Origin: Methylophilus sp. 5
GTDB lineage: Bacteria; Pseudomonadota; Gammaproteobacteria; Burkholderiales; Methylophilaceae
Length of the DNA stretch: 64,000 nucleotides
Reading direction: 5' to 3'
Assembly: GCF_000515275.1 (NCBI RefSeq)
Contig: NZ_KI911560.1
Span: 310,001 to 374,000, forward strand
A program made the position numbers and the translations under genes. Below are positions 43,053 through 52,499 of this stretch, in pieces. Each line of letters starts with the position of its first letter. Position 1 is the first letter of the stretch. Below the pieces are notes generated by a model. That model was not told where the DNA came from. It ran no database searches and was given only the letters and a program-made list of their open reading frames with translations.

Positions 43053-43131
43053 AGCCTATAGCACAATAATTTGCTGGCAGAGCGTCGCATAAATCCGTTG
43101 GTGCTGTGTTCGACTCACAGAGGGGCCACCA
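43053..43131 (+). pseudogene. Degenerate tRNA-Ile(CAT)-like sequence
   Basis: Starting 4 nt after the fusion gene stop. The 3' half is well preserved: CAT (43088-43090), AATCCGTTGGTG, T arm CTGTG-TTCGACT-CACAG (43104-43120), acceptor strand AGGGGCC, A, CCA (to 43131). This matches the 3' half of tRNA-Ile2 (CAU). The 5' half only partly pairs (AGCCTAT with AGGGGCC), the D region has an insertion, and the anticodon 5' arm lacks bases, so it cannot fold as a normal tRNA. It is either a decayed gene or an integration-site scar at the edge of the lower-GC block that follows. Confidence 0.55.
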
Positions 43132-43141
43132 TTGATAGAGA

Positions 43142-43172
43142 GACTCAAGGTTAACGCCTTGGGTCTTTTTTT
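43142..43172 (+). terminator. Intrinsic terminator after nas operon 2
   Basis: GACTCAAGG-TTAACG-CCTTGGGTC (one G-U pair) followed by seven T. It ends operon 2 and the tRNA-like relic. Confidence 0.9.
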
Positions 43173-43274
43173 GATGTAAAGCATTGACTCCATTCAGCCA
43201 GTTGATTATCAGGTGTATAAGTTTTTGTTTGTGCATTGACATCAAAGTACTACAGACTTACACTCGCCCCACCA

Positions 43275-43476
43275 TGGTTCAGCTTGGCAATACTTAAACA
43301 AAGCCAAGCGGATTAAAAGGGAATCCGGTGCCGTCTTAACTTACTACGAGACCATTCCGGAACTGCCCCCGCAACTGTAATCGGATAGCCTGTTCGCTCA
43401 TCTAGCCACTGAGTCCATCACTTGGGAAGGCTGCGAATAGACCGTGACCCGAAAGTCAGGAGACCTGCCTTGGTGT
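43275..43476 (+). ncRNA. Cobalamin (adenosylcobalamin-type) riboswitch
   Basis: Hallmarks in order are AAAAGGGAATCCGGTG (around 43315-43330), CCCCCGCAACTGTAA (43366-43380), GTCCATCACTTGGGAAGG (43412-43430) and GACCCGAAAGTCAGGAGACC (43446-43465), the B12-box core. It lies about 200 nt upstream of a TonB-dependent receptor in the same direction. The intervening 43477-43683 holds CGTGAC-N6-GTCACG (43632-43649), a possible part of the expression platform. High cobalamin should reduce expression of the receptor and the PepSY gene behind it. End points are approximate. Confidence 0.93.
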
Positions 43477-43683
43477 AGTCGCAGAGTTCGAATTAGGGCG
43501 GGGTGCTCCTGATAGAAGTGAATATCAATTCATCGTTTACACATCTATAACACCGTATACAGCAGTTATGTCATGTCGCTCACCGGCATGAATCAGGCTG
43601 TCCATTCTTTGAATCCTGCTACTAGCAAAGTACGTGACGGATTGGTCACGTTAATTTGAATAGTTTTCAGGGAAGATACAATA

Positions 43684-45777
43684 ATGTTTAAACAAAAGGT
43701 CTTGAGCGTGGCCATATTGGCAGCGCTGTCCAGCACTGCATTCGCAGAAGATGATGTACTAGAAGAGGTGGTAGTTAACGCACCTGCAGAACCTAAGGCA
43801 GCAATCAATCTCAATAAAACCAATAGTACGGCAACTCGATTGGGGTTGACCGCAAAAGAGACACCAGCTAGCGTCGAAGTAGTCGACAGCAAAACCATTC
43901 GCCAACGTGGAGATATCAGCATAAAAGAAGCCGTTACTCGTACAACTGGCATTACTGATATTAGCACCCCCGGCAATGGGCAATCCTTTTCATCACGTGG
44001 ATTCACAGGAAACAACTCTGTAGCACAAGCAGAAGACGGCGTTCGGCTTGTGACTGGGGCTGGCACACTTACCTATCCATCAGATACTTGGGGTTACGAG
44101 CAAATTGAAGTGCTACGCGGGCCTGCTTCCGTCATATTTGGCGATGGTTCGGCCGGAGGTGTTGTTAATAGTGTCAGGAAAAAAGCCAGCAGGGAAACAT
44201 CTCTTGAAGCTTTGTTCGGATTGGGAACACGGGGTGCCTATCGGACCGGTGTTGGTGGATCAGGTGCAATAGGTAATGTTGGTGCTTTTCGTATTGACGC
44301 ATCTGCATTAGGGGGTAATGGGTACATAGATCGCGGCGATTATAAAAGTAAAAAAATCATGTCGTCGTTTCTATTCACCCCTACAGAAAATCTACGGGTT
44401 GGTTTTACTCTTGACCATGCAGAGGATTCACCGACAGCCATCTATGGCTCTCCATTAGTGAATGGCAAAATTTCGCGCTCATTACGTAAATCCAACTTCA
44501 ATGTAGACAATAACAAAATGGACTTCATTGATACACGGGCTCGGGCCAAGGTTGAATGGGATATCACCCCCTCATTAAAATTCAAAAATGAGACATACTG
44601 GTTTAAGTCGGATCGGGAATGGCGTAACGCGGAAAACTATGCACTGAATACCACGACTAATCGAGTAACACGCACTAGTTTCTTAGCTATCGAACATGAC
44701 CAGACCCAGTATGGCAACCGTATGGAGTTGGCCTCAATTGATACCGTGTTTGGACATCAGAATCGCATAGCAGCGGGTTGGGAAATATCTCATACGGATT
44801 TTCTTCATAGCAGCAATGCAGGCAACACTGCTTCAGACAATGTCCCTGTGTCTAACTTCTCTCCTGGCCTATTTTTAAGCACTACTGCTATCCTGAAAAA
44901 CTATGATGCTGATCTCAAGCAGCAAGCTTTCTTTGTTGAGGATGCATTTAATGCTACTGATACATTAAAACTGGTAGTTGGTTTGCGAAAGGACCTGATA
45001 GATACATATCGTAAAGATTACAGAGGAGGCCCCAATGTTAATCAGGATTTCTCACCGTTAACCTGGCGCGCAGGTACTGTATTTGATTTGACGCAAAATA
45101 CTACATTGTATGGGCAGATGAGCCGAGGAACAGATCCTATTGCTAACTTATTAGGTTTGAATTTGGCAAACGCTCAGTTTGACCTGACTAAGTCCCGTCA
45201 GGAGGAAATAGGTATTAAGCACCTACTGCCTGATGCGAAAGGCCAAATGACACTTGCCTTATATCACATAGCTAAAGATGACATCATCACGCGTGATCCA
45301 ATCACCCCATCCATCTCTATCCAGGGCGGTAAGCAATCTTCAAGAGGTATTGAATTTGCAACTACGCTGTTTCCCGTTGAAAACTGGCGCACAGATTTCA
45401 ATATAGCCATACTGGATGCTCGTTTTGACGAGCTCAAGGAAGGTAATGCCGGTATATCACGTGCAGGCAATACGCCTTCCAATGTTCCAGAGCGTGTGGC
45501 TAACGCCTGGTTATATTATCAGCAACCTAAATGGGAGGCCGGTGTAGGTGCCAGATACGTGGGTAAACGTTATGCCGATAGTGCCAACGCGATTACTATG
45601 GACAGTTATACCGTTTACGATGCGAGTGCAGCCTGGAATATCAACAGGCAGATAACGTTGCGGGCAAATTTGCGTAATCTTACGGATAAATTCTACGCTG
45701 CATTGGCTTACGGAAGTACTCAGCAAATTATTGGAGCCCCAAGGCAGCTGGAATTAACTGCTGAGTTCAAGTACTAA
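43684..45777 (+). CDS. TonB-dependent outer membrane receptor under B12 riboswitch
   Basis: A 697-residue receptor of the siderophore-receptor group. The signal peptide ends at STAFAEDD; a TonB-box-like LEEVVVNAP follows. The plug domain (about 60-165) contains KETPASVEVVDSKTIRQRG, FSSRGFTG and YEQIEVLRGPASVIFGDGSAGGVVN. The 22-strand barrel ends RQLELTAEFKY. By sequence it resembles FhuA/FoxA-type siderophore receptors rather than BtuB, yet it lies behind a cobalamin riboswitch. The ligand may therefore be a corrinoid, or B12 status may control another metal complex. It is followed 10 nt later by a PepSY membrane protein, probably co-transcribed. Confidence 0.9.
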   Translation: MFKQKVLSVAILAALSSTAFAEDDVLEEVVVNAPAEPKAAINLNKTNSTATRLGLTAKETPASVEVVDSKTIRQRGDISIKEAVTRTTGITDISTPGNGQSFSSRGFTGNNSVAQAEDGVRLVTGAGTLTYPSDTWGYEQIEVLRGPASVIFGDGSAGGVVNSVRKKASRETSLEALFGLGTRGAYRTGVGGSGAIGNVGAFRIDASALGGNGYIDRGDYKSKKIMSSFLFTPTENLRVGFTLDHAEDSPTAIYGSPLVNGKISRSLRKSNFNVDNNKMDFIDTRARAKVEWDITPSLKFKNETYWFKSDREWRNAENYALNTTTNRVTRTSFLAIEHDQTQYGNRMELASIDTVFGHQNRIAAGWEISHTDFLHSSNAGNTASDNVPVSNFSPGLFLSTTAILKNYDADLKQQAFFVEDAFNATDTLKLVVGLRKDLIDTYRKDYRGGPNVNQDFSPLTWRAGTVFDLTQNTTLYGQMSRGTDPIANLLGLNLANAQFDLTKSRQEEIGIKHLLPDAKGQMTLALYHIAKDDIITRDPITPSISIQGGKQSSRGIEFATTLFPVENWRTDFNIAILDARFDELKEGNAGISRAGNTPSNVPERVANAWLYYQQPKWEAGVGARYVGKRYADSANAITMDSYTVYDASAAWNINRQITLRANLRNLTDKFYAALAYGSTQQIIGAPRQLELTAEFKY

Positions 45778-45787
45778 AAGTCATTCG

Positions 45788-47221
45788 ATGCGATTATTTA
45801 CTTTACGCAATCTGCATCTATGGCATCGTTGGCTAGGGATAAGCTTAGGGTTGTTTGTACTACTCTGGTTTATCTCAGGCCTCGTGATGCTTTACGTAGG
45901 CTATCCTAAACTGAATCAAGAGGAACGCCTTGCAACACTAAGGGCAGTTGACTTAAGCAAGATTAAATTCAGTGCTGAAAAAGCATGGGCTATCGCCGGA
46001 AGCCATAATGAACCCGAAATAGTCAGGCTGAATATGCACAATGATAGGCCCACCTATCATTTTTTACAGGGCGACTCATGGCTATCAATCTGGGCGGATA
46101 CTGGTCAGCGGCTTGCAGTCGATAATGACCTGATTAGAGGCAGTATTAGAGAGTTTTCTCCACATGTTGGCATTCAGAGCAGCCATCTCATTACCCGAGA
46201 TCAATGGTCAATTTCATCCGGTTTAAATGCACATCGCCCACTGCATAAAATCGTACTGAAAGATGATAAGGGCACTGAGCTTTACGTATCCAGTCATACC
46301 GGTGAAGTCGTGCTGGACACGCAGCTAAATGAACGTACTTGGAACTGGCTGGGGTCTGTTATTCACTGGATATATTTCACTCCTCTGCGTGTGGAGCGTG
46401 AATTGTGGCGACAAGTGATCATGTGGACTTCAGGCGCAGCTTTTGTATTAACAGCATTAGGTATGTGGCTGGGAATACAAAGGATTCGCATCAAGCGCAG
46501 GTATAGCAATAACCGTGTCTCACCATACCGTGGCTGGGCACGCTGGCATCATTTCTCAGGTTTGATCGCAGGTATCTTTTGCATCACATGGCTTTTTAGT
46601 GGCTGGCTGTCGGTCAAGCCTTTTGACTGGATATCCTCTCGTAAAATGAGCGAACAGGAAACTCTTGCATGGACGGGAGGCAAGATAAGTCTAGGCGAAA
46701 TGAAGTTACCCAGTCAGTTGGCTATGAAAGAGATTAAGGAAATCGAATGGGCCAAGTTCGATGGAAAAGTTCGGTTGTTGGCGTATACAGCAGATAGTAA
46801 ATACCTCCTCGACATCTCAAATGGTGCAGCTGTAGCGACTTTTGATCAGACAGTGCTTGCCCATCGGGCACAAGCTATGCAGCCTGGCGTAACGCAAATA
46901 TCTGCTGAATGGTTAAACGATGGCGACATGTACTATCGCTCTAACCCTGAACACAAAATTTCAAAAGTACTTAAAGTGGAGTTTGCCGATAACGAAAGAA
47001 CAACATATTACCTAGCCCCTGAGACAGGACAAGTTGTATCGTCCCACAACAATGATAGCCGACTCTACAGATGGTTATTCAATGCACTGCACTGTATGGA
47101 TTTCCCTCCTCTCCGAAACGATGAGGTTAGTCGTCAAGCAATTATTATTGCGCTTTCTCTTGGCGGCATCCTCGTAAGCGTCGCAGGAGTCGTGCTCGGC
47201 TGGCGCAGGTTACGCCATTAA
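45788..47221 (+). CDS. PepSY-domain membrane protein (PiuB/FoxB-like reductase family)
   Basis: A 477-residue inner-membrane protein with about four membrane helices (residues ~10-36, 203-232, 260-282, 440-468) and two periplasmic PepSY-type regions between them (EVVLDTQLNERTWNWLGSVIHWIYF; TYYLAPETGQVVSSHNNDSRLYRWLFNALHCMDF). Conserved His residues (LHLWHRWLG, SVIHWIYF, RWHHFSGL, LHCMDF) could bind haem. Relatives such as FoxB and PiuB act as inner-membrane reductases beside TonB siderophore receptors. Here it may reduce or help release the ligand taken in by the upstream receptor. The start is at 45788, 10 nt after the receptor. Confidence 0.88.
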   Translation: MRLFTLRNLHLWHRWLGISLGLFVLLWFISGLVMLYVGYPKLNQEERLATLRAVDLSKIKFSAEKAWAIAGSHNEPEIVRLNMHNDRPTYHFLQGDSWLSIWADTGQRLAVDNDLIRGSIREFSPHVGIQSSHLITRDQWSISSGLNAHRPLHKIVLKDDKGTELYVSSHTGEVVLDTQLNERTWNWLGSVIHWIYFTPLRVERELWRQVIMWTSGAAFVLTALGMWLGIQRIRIKRRYSNNRVSPYRGWARWHHFSGLIAGIFCITWLFSGWLSVKPFDWISSRKMSEQETLAWTGGKISLGEMKLPSQLAMKEIKEIEWAKFDGKVRLLAYTADSKYLLDISNGAAVATFDQTVLAHRAQAMQPGVTQISAEWLNDGDMYYRSNPEHKISKVLKVEFADNERTTYYLAPETGQVVSSHNNDSRLYRWLFNALHCMDFPPLRNDEVSRQAIIIALSLGGILVSVAGVVLGWRRLRH

Positions 47222-47435
47222 TAAACCAACTGCGCTTTTAGGCCTTTATGTTAATTTGCCATGAGGGTTGTTGGGCTTTTAGGGAGAGGTTCAAGGTTAA
47301 TTCCGTCAGTTACTTAGTTACGAATGGTAAAGGGCAAGCATCACTGCACCGAGTACCTTTGAGGACTCCGTGAGCATGAGACATTAAATGGAAAAATTGA
47401 TATTCATTCATTAACAATCCAGCTAAAATCGAAAA
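47222..47435. other. Intergenic region without recognised element
   Basis: The 214 bp between the PepSY gene and the DUF2946 gene. It is AT-rich near its end (AAAAATTGATATTCATTCATTAAC), which may hold the promoter of the copper-uptake pair. No terminator or riboswitch is convincing. Confidence 0.5.
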
Positions 47436-47861
47436 ATGTTTTACTCAGCGACACATAAACTGATTGCTAGGCTTGCCATACTGGCTATGCTTTTGGTCAG
47501 TCTTGTGCCGACGCTGAGCATTGCATTCCCGATGCAAAGTGGTAAAACTTTCATGGGCGAGGTGTGCTCTACACAACGTAGCAAGTTATTAGTCATAGTA
47601 ACCACTACTCAAGGTAAGCAGTTATCTACCCAGATCAACTTTAAGCCTTCTGAGAAACCAGTATCGTTAAATCACCACTTGAACCACTGTCCTTTCTGTA
47701 ATATGGCATTGGATCAAGTCGCGCTACCTACATATAGTCCAGCATACATCCTTTTTCAACAAGCCCAGGCTAGCATCGCTCTAAGCGAGTATCAGCCACC
47801 TGTAGTTTCCAATTTCTACCCTACTGCGCACACCTCCCGCGCACCGCCAGTCATTTCCTAA
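47436..47861 (+). CDS. DUF2946-family small periplasmic/membrane protein
   Basis: A 141-residue protein with an N-terminal signal or anchor (LARLAILAMLLVSLVPTLSIAF-like, residues ~9-31) and the DUF2946 motif HLNHCPFCNMALD at about 82-94, a His/Cys cluster that could bind copper. In other proteobacteria DUF2946 genes neighbour TonB-dependent copper receptors, and such a receptor follows here. The exact role is unknown; metal capture or sensing in the periplasm is a reasonable inference. The downstream 47862-48078 holds no further gene. Confidence 0.75.
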   Translation: MFYSATHKLIARLAILAMLLVSLVPTLSIAFPMQSGKTFMGEVCSTQRSKLLVIVTTTQGKQLSTQINFKPSEKPVSLNHHLNHCPFCNMALDQVALPTYSPAYILFQQAQASIALSEYQPPVVSNFYPTAHTSRAPPVIS

Positions 47862-48078
47862 TTCAGTTCGCTCTATTTCCTGCCTGGCTCACCTAGACAG
47901 AGAGATATTTGTGCTTGGCCGTCCATCGTGTTTAGCAAAGTCGCTAACTCGATTCGGGGAATAGCCTGCTATCGACTTCCAAAATGTTGTATTGAATATG
48001 TACATACACAACGTATTGATCCTAGCAGTGTTGGCGTGGCCAAGCAGCGCCGTAATTAACTACAGGAAAGCAGTATTT

Positions 48079-50253
48079 ATGAAAAAGAAAAATCCAATTG
48101 TCGTAGCCCCTCGTTTGTCGATATTGAACGTGGCTATTGGCTTGGCCTTATGTTCCGGGGCTTGGGCAGAGGAAGTCCAGCAGTTGCCAGAAATTAAAGT
48201 CATTGGCGAAAGATTGCCTGCATTTGGTGTTTTATTAACTGACGAAACTTTGAATGCACGACGTTTTGCTACTAATGACACGAGTACATTATTGGAGGGC
48301 ATCCCAGGCGTCAGCTTTTATACCGGTGGAGGGGTGTCAAGTTTGCCTGTGATCAATGGCTTGGCCGATGACCGTTTAAAAGTCACAGTTGATGGCATGA
48401 GCATTACATCGGCATGTCCAAACCACATGAATCCTGCATTATCGTACATCGACCCAGCCGCAGTAGGCCAAATAAACGTATATGCAGGGATTGTGCCTGT
48501 TAGCCAAGGCGGGGATTCTATTGGTGGAGCGATAGCCGTTAAGTCTGCACCACCTGTGTTTGCGAAAACTGGCGAAGGTATTAAAACGTCCGGGAATGTC
48601 ACTGCCTTTCATCGCAGCAATGGGAGCGTGAATGGCGTAAGTGTTCAGGCAAATGCTGCCACCGAAAATTTTAGCATTGGGTATGTAGGCAATACGGTTG
48701 ATGCCGGTAATTACAATGATGGCAATGGCAATAAGGTTGTAGCCAGTCGTTATAAGGTACGAAATAACACATTGAAATTTGCAGCTGCTTCAGGTTCAGA
48801 TCTCTGGACCGTAGCGCTTGGCTGGCAAGATATCCCCTTACAAGGCTACCCTAATCAAGCGATGGATATGACATACAACAAGAGCATGTCTATCAATGTT
48901 GGTTACAGCGGAAATTTTGATTGGGGGATTCTGGAAGCGCGTGCTTTCCGCCAGCGTGTACGCCATAAGATGGACGTATTGTCAGACAAAGCTGCGGCGG
49001 CGGGCTTTGCCGTTGCTGATTCGTATATGCCAATGGACACCGATGCTGTTGATCTTGGCTACTCAATTATGGGTACAACACCGTTAAATGAAAATCAAAC
49101 GGCCCGCTTAGGCCATGAGTTCCATCGCTATAGCTTGGATGACTGGTGGCCTCCATTGGCTGGGTCTACGGCGATGGGGCCTAATACTTTTTGGAATGTC
49201 AACGGGGGTAGACGTGATCGGTTGGCATTGTTCTCTGAGTTGGATACCAAAGTCAGTAACAAGTTATCCACGCAAGTTGGTGCTCGTGTTGAGAAAGTCA
49301 CTATGAATACAGGTGATGTTCAAGGGTATTACGACGCTAGCGCACCTTTTGGCGATGCCTATGAAACGGATGCGGCTGCATTTAATGCCAGAGAGCACAA
49401 ACGGAGAGACTTGAATTGGGACCTGACCGCCTCAGCGCGTTATGTGAATAACTCAAACGAAACCTACGATATTGGATTCTCACGCAAGACCCGTTCACCT
49501 AACCTACATGAACGCTATACATGGTCAAGCGAAGCGATGATGGCAGGCCTGATGAATAACTGGTTTGGAGACCTAAACTCGTATGTCGGCAACTTGGATC
49601 TCAAACCAGAGGTAGCTTATAGCATTAAAGCGGGCGCTGATTGGCATGACGCGGAACGCCAGAATTGGCAGTTGAGAGTAACCCCTTTCTATACTTACGT
49701 GAAAGACTATATCAACGCCACGGCAAACACCTCATCCAATCCGTTCAACATGAGTGGGCTGTTAGGGCGCCAGTCTCTGACATTCACGAATGAAGATGCC
49801 CAACTTTACGGCGTCGATGTTTCCGGCAAGAAGCTTCTTGGTCAAGCCTATGGTGAGTGGACAGTGCGTGCGGCGTTAAGCTACACCCGTGGTAGAACGA
49901 CCAGTGGTGACAACCTCTATAACATCATGCCTTTGAACACACGTTTGGCGATTGATCATAGCCTAGGTGCATGGTCGAACACGTTTGAGGCCGTTACCGT
50001 TAGTGCCAAGGATCATTTGAGTGCTATTCGTGCTGAGCAAGCCACAGAAGGCTATGGCATTGCAAACTACCGCACAACCTACAAGCTAAACAAAACAATC
50101 AGGTTGGATGCCAGTATAGATAATGTATTTGATCGTCAGTACAACTTGCCATTGGGCGGTTTGGAATATGTCAGCGGCAACATGACAAATGCTCCTAAGC
50201 CTGTACGTGCGATGGGACGTTCAGTGAACGTTGGTGTATCAGTCAGCTTTTAA
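48079..50253 (+). CDS. TonB-dependent copper receptor (OprC/NosA-like)
   Basis: A 724-residue receptor. The ATG at 48079 has CAGGAAAG upstream and gives a good signal peptide (LNVAIGLALCSGAWAEE). The plug contains LLEGIPGVSFYTGGGVSSLP, then ITSACPNHMNPALSYIDP, a Met/Cys/His-bearing segment characteristic of OprC/NosA, and VYAGIVPVSQGGDSIGGAI. The barrel ends RSVNVGVSVSF. OprC and NosA bind and import copper at low supply. The preceding DUF2946 gene supports a copper role. It probably forms an operon with the receptor 42 nt downstream. Confidence 0.88.
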   Translation: MKKKNPIVVAPRLSILNVAIGLALCSGAWAEEVQQLPEIKVIGERLPAFGVLLTDETLNARRFATNDTSTLLEGIPGVSFYTGGGVSSLPVINGLADDRLKVTVDGMSITSACPNHMNPALSYIDPAAVGQINVYAGIVPVSQGGDSIGGAIAVKSAPPVFAKTGEGIKTSGNVTAFHRSNGSVNGVSVQANAATENFSIGYVGNTVDAGNYNDGNGNKVVASRYKVRNNTLKFAAASGSDLWTVALGWQDIPLQGYPNQAMDMTYNKSMSINVGYSGNFDWGILEARAFRQRVRHKMDVLSDKAAAAGFAVADSYMPMDTDAVDLGYSIMGTTPLNENQTARLGHEFHRYSLDDWWPPLAGSTAMGPNTFWNVNGGRRDRLALFSELDTKVSNKLSTQVGARVEKVTMNTGDVQGYYDASAPFGDAYETDAAAFNAREHKRRDLNWDLTASARYVNNSNETYDIGFSRKTRSPNLHERYTWSSEAMMAGLMNNWFGDLNSYVGNLDLKPEVAYSIKAGADWHDAERQNWQLRVTPFYTYVKDYINATANTSSNPFNMSGLLGRQSLTFTNEDAQLYGVDVSGKKLLGQAYGEWTVRAALSYTRGRTTSGDNLYNIMPLNTRLAIDHSLGAWSNTFEAVTVSAKDHLSAIRAEQATEGYGIANYRTTYKLNKTIRLDASIDNVFDRQYNLPLGGLEYVSGNMTNAPKPVRAMGRSVNVGVSVSF

Positions 50254-50295
50254 GAGATAACACATTTACAAGTTGTAGTACTTTGGAGTTAAAAA

Positions 50296-52365
50296 ATGAT
50301 TTATTCAATCTGCGAAAAATACGCAGTAATGGCGAGTGCCTGCCTGATTGTGGCACCAATAGTAGTCAATGCTGAAGACTCATTGCCTGAAGTAAGTGTG
50401 ACAGAAAAAGCCTTGGTTAAGAGCGGTGCCCAATCGCTGACTGTTCCAAATACTGCACAAGCGACAGTCGATATTCAACGCATACCTGGAGCTGTAGAAG
50501 TTGTACCAGATACAGCCTATAAGGGAGGGCCTGCACAGACAGTCAAAGATATGTTGGGATGGGTGCCTGGCATTTTCGCGCAATCCCGATATGGCGATGA
50601 TGCACGTATCTCCATTCGAGGTTCGGGTCTTTCCCGCAATTATGGTAACCGTGGCATCAACATGTATATGGATGGCATCCCAATTAATACTGCTGACGGC
50701 TTGGTAGATAACTTTGAAATTGATCCAACGGCCTTCCGCTATATCGAGGTATACAAGGGCGCAAATGCGATGCGATATGGCGCGAATACCTTGGGCGGTG
50801 CAATCAACTATGTCACACCCACAGGTCGTGATGCAGATTTATTCGTTGGCCGTGTTGATATTGGCAGTTTTGGCTATAAAAGAGCACAAGCTAGTACAGG
50901 TGGTGTGAGTGGCCCATTGGATTATTTTATTACTGCTTCAGCACAAGAGTTTAATGGTTATCGCCAACATAGCGATGGTGACCAGCAGCGACTGAGCGGG
51001 AATTTAGGCTATCAATTCTCGCCGGATGCAGAGACGCGTTTCTATGTGAACTTGAATGCAATTGACCAACGCTTGCCAGGAGAAGTATCCAAAGCATCTG
51101 CTTTGCACTCACCTAGGACAGCCGCATCAGAATTCACCCGTGTAGATCAGCAGCGCAATATCAATTCTCAGCGTTTAGCCAATAAAACCACTCTGCGCTT
51201 CGGTTCAACCACTGTGGAACTTGGAGTATTTGGGGTCAATCGTCACGTAGACCATCCGATCTTTCAATACCTGGATTACACAGTGCGCGATTATGGCGGC
51301 TTTATACGTGCCACTGATGACAGCCAAATCAGCGGCTTTAATAATCGCTTAGTGGTCGGTGCCAATATACATAACGGGAAGATCGACAACGATCAGTACG
51401 TTAACCTAACCGGCGGCATCAAGGGAGCACTCGCTGCATCTAACATTGATAGGTCAAAGAATATCTCGGCTTATGCAGAGGATACCTTTTCATTCCTACC
51501 AAATGTAGCACTGGTGGCAGGCGTGCAATATCTACATGCAGAGCGTGACAGAAAAGACAGATTCCTGTCTGATGGAGACCAATCCGGTAGCCGTACATAT
51601 GATCTTTTTAGTCCAAAGATTGGCCTGTTATGGGATGTAGATGCCTCATGGCAAGTATTCACGAATATTTCCCGTAGCGCTGAAATACCTACCTACGATG
51701 CGAATACCTTTGTCTCGACGGCCACCTCAGACCTGAATGCCCAAACGGCAACCACATACGAAATTGGCACACGCGGTACACGTCCCGATTTCACTTGGGA
51801 TTTTGCGATTTACCATGCAGATATCAAAAACGAATTACAGTGTTTGACTACTGCGCCATGGGCACCTTGTTCTGTAGTGAATGCAGGGAAGACTCAGCAT
51901 AGAGGTTTAGAGGCTGGTATTGGTTTGCCATTCCTGAAATCTACTTTTACACAAGGCGATACCTTCGTATTCAATGCTGCATATTCGCTTAATGACTTCC
52001 GCTTCGATAATGACCCTAATTACGGCAACAACCGTTTGCCCGGTGTGCCTAAGCATTTCTTAAGGTCAGAGGTCGTTTATAAACACCCGAATGGTTTTTA
52101 TGCTGGACCTAATATCGAGTGGTCACCTAGTTCTTATTACGCTGACAATGTTAACTCCACCACTGTGGACAGATACATGTTGCTGAACTTAAGACTTGGT
52201 TATATGCAGGCCAAAGGTTGGTCAGGTTATTTAGAAGGAAGAAACCTTGCCGATAGACGCTATATCGCAAACGTTGCGATTGCTGGAACTGCAGACCCGA
52301 CGATGGAAATATTTAACCCAGGCACTGGCCGTGCTGCTTATGCAGGGTTGCAATACAAGTGGTAG
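50296..52365 (+). CDS. TonB-dependent receptor, substrate unknown
   Basis: A 689-residue receptor with TTGGAG before the ATG. The signal peptide ends at VVNAEDS; the TonB-box-like LPEVSVTEK follows. The plug shows RIPGAVEVVPDTAYKGGPAQTVKDML, SIRGSGLSRNYGNRGI and RYIEVYKGANAMRYGANTLGGAINYVTPTG; the barrel ends AYAGLQYKW. It belongs to the FecA-like iron-complex group but the ligand cannot be read from sequence. Downstream lies a remnant of the nickel regulator gene nikR, so nickel (as in FecA3/FrpB4 systems) is one possibility and iron complexes another. Confidence 0.88.
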   Translation: MIYSICEKYAVMASACLIVAPIVVNAEDSLPEVSVTEKALVKSGAQSLTVPNTAQATVDIQRIPGAVEVVPDTAYKGGPAQTVKDMLGWVPGIFAQSRYGDDARISIRGSGLSRNYGNRGINMYMDGIPINTADGLVDNFEIDPTAFRYIEVYKGANAMRYGANTLGGAINYVTPTGRDADLFVGRVDIGSFGYKRAQASTGGVSGPLDYFITASAQEFNGYRQHSDGDQQRLSGNLGYQFSPDAETRFYVNLNAIDQRLPGEVSKASALHSPRTAASEFTRVDQQRNINSQRLANKTTLRFGSTTVELGVFGVNRHVDHPIFQYLDYTVRDYGGFIRATDDSQISGFNNRLVVGANIHNGKIDNDQYVNLTGGIKGALAASNIDRSKNISAYAEDTFSFLPNVALVAGVQYLHAERDRKDRFLSDGDQSGSRTYDLFSPKIGLLWDVDASWQVFTNISRSAEIPTYDANTFVSTATSDLNAQTATTYEIGTRGTRPDFTWDFAIYHADIKNELQCLTTAPWAPCSVVNAGKTQHRGLEAGIGLPFLKSTFTQGDTFVFNAAYSLNDFRFDNDPNYGNNRLPGVPKHFLRSEVVYKHPNGFYAGPNIEWSPSSYYADNVNSTTVDRYMLLNLRLGYMQAKGWSGYLEGRNLADRRYIANVAIAGTADPTMEIFNPGTGRAAYAGLQYKW

Positions 52366-52408
52366 TTAAGCGTAATTAAATAGGTCAGCGTTCAACACTT
52401 AAGTAATT

Positions 52409-52449
52409 GCCAATCTCATGCTGATGATTCAGTTGAGGTTGGCATTTTT
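52409..52449 (+). terminator. Intrinsic terminator of the TonB receptor operon
   Basis: GCCAATCTC and GAGGTTGGC pair (one G-U), with an inner CTGA/TCAG stem, followed by ATTTTTT; it lies 43 nt after the receptor stop. Confidence 0.85.
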
Positions 52450-52499
52450 TATGCGTTTTTTTCGTCTTGGTTAAAACTTAGCAAATAATGCAATAATTT

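Noticed and set aside
43053..43131. Functional tRNA gene
   Set aside because: The acceptor stem pairs at only some positions, the D region carries an insertion and the anticodon stem does not close; only the 3' half is tRNA-like.
42649..43245. Minus-strand frame of 198 codons at the end of the nitrate-reductase fusion
   Set aside because: It lies opposite the strongly conserved NADPH domain and runs through the tRNA relic and terminator; it is a shadow frame.
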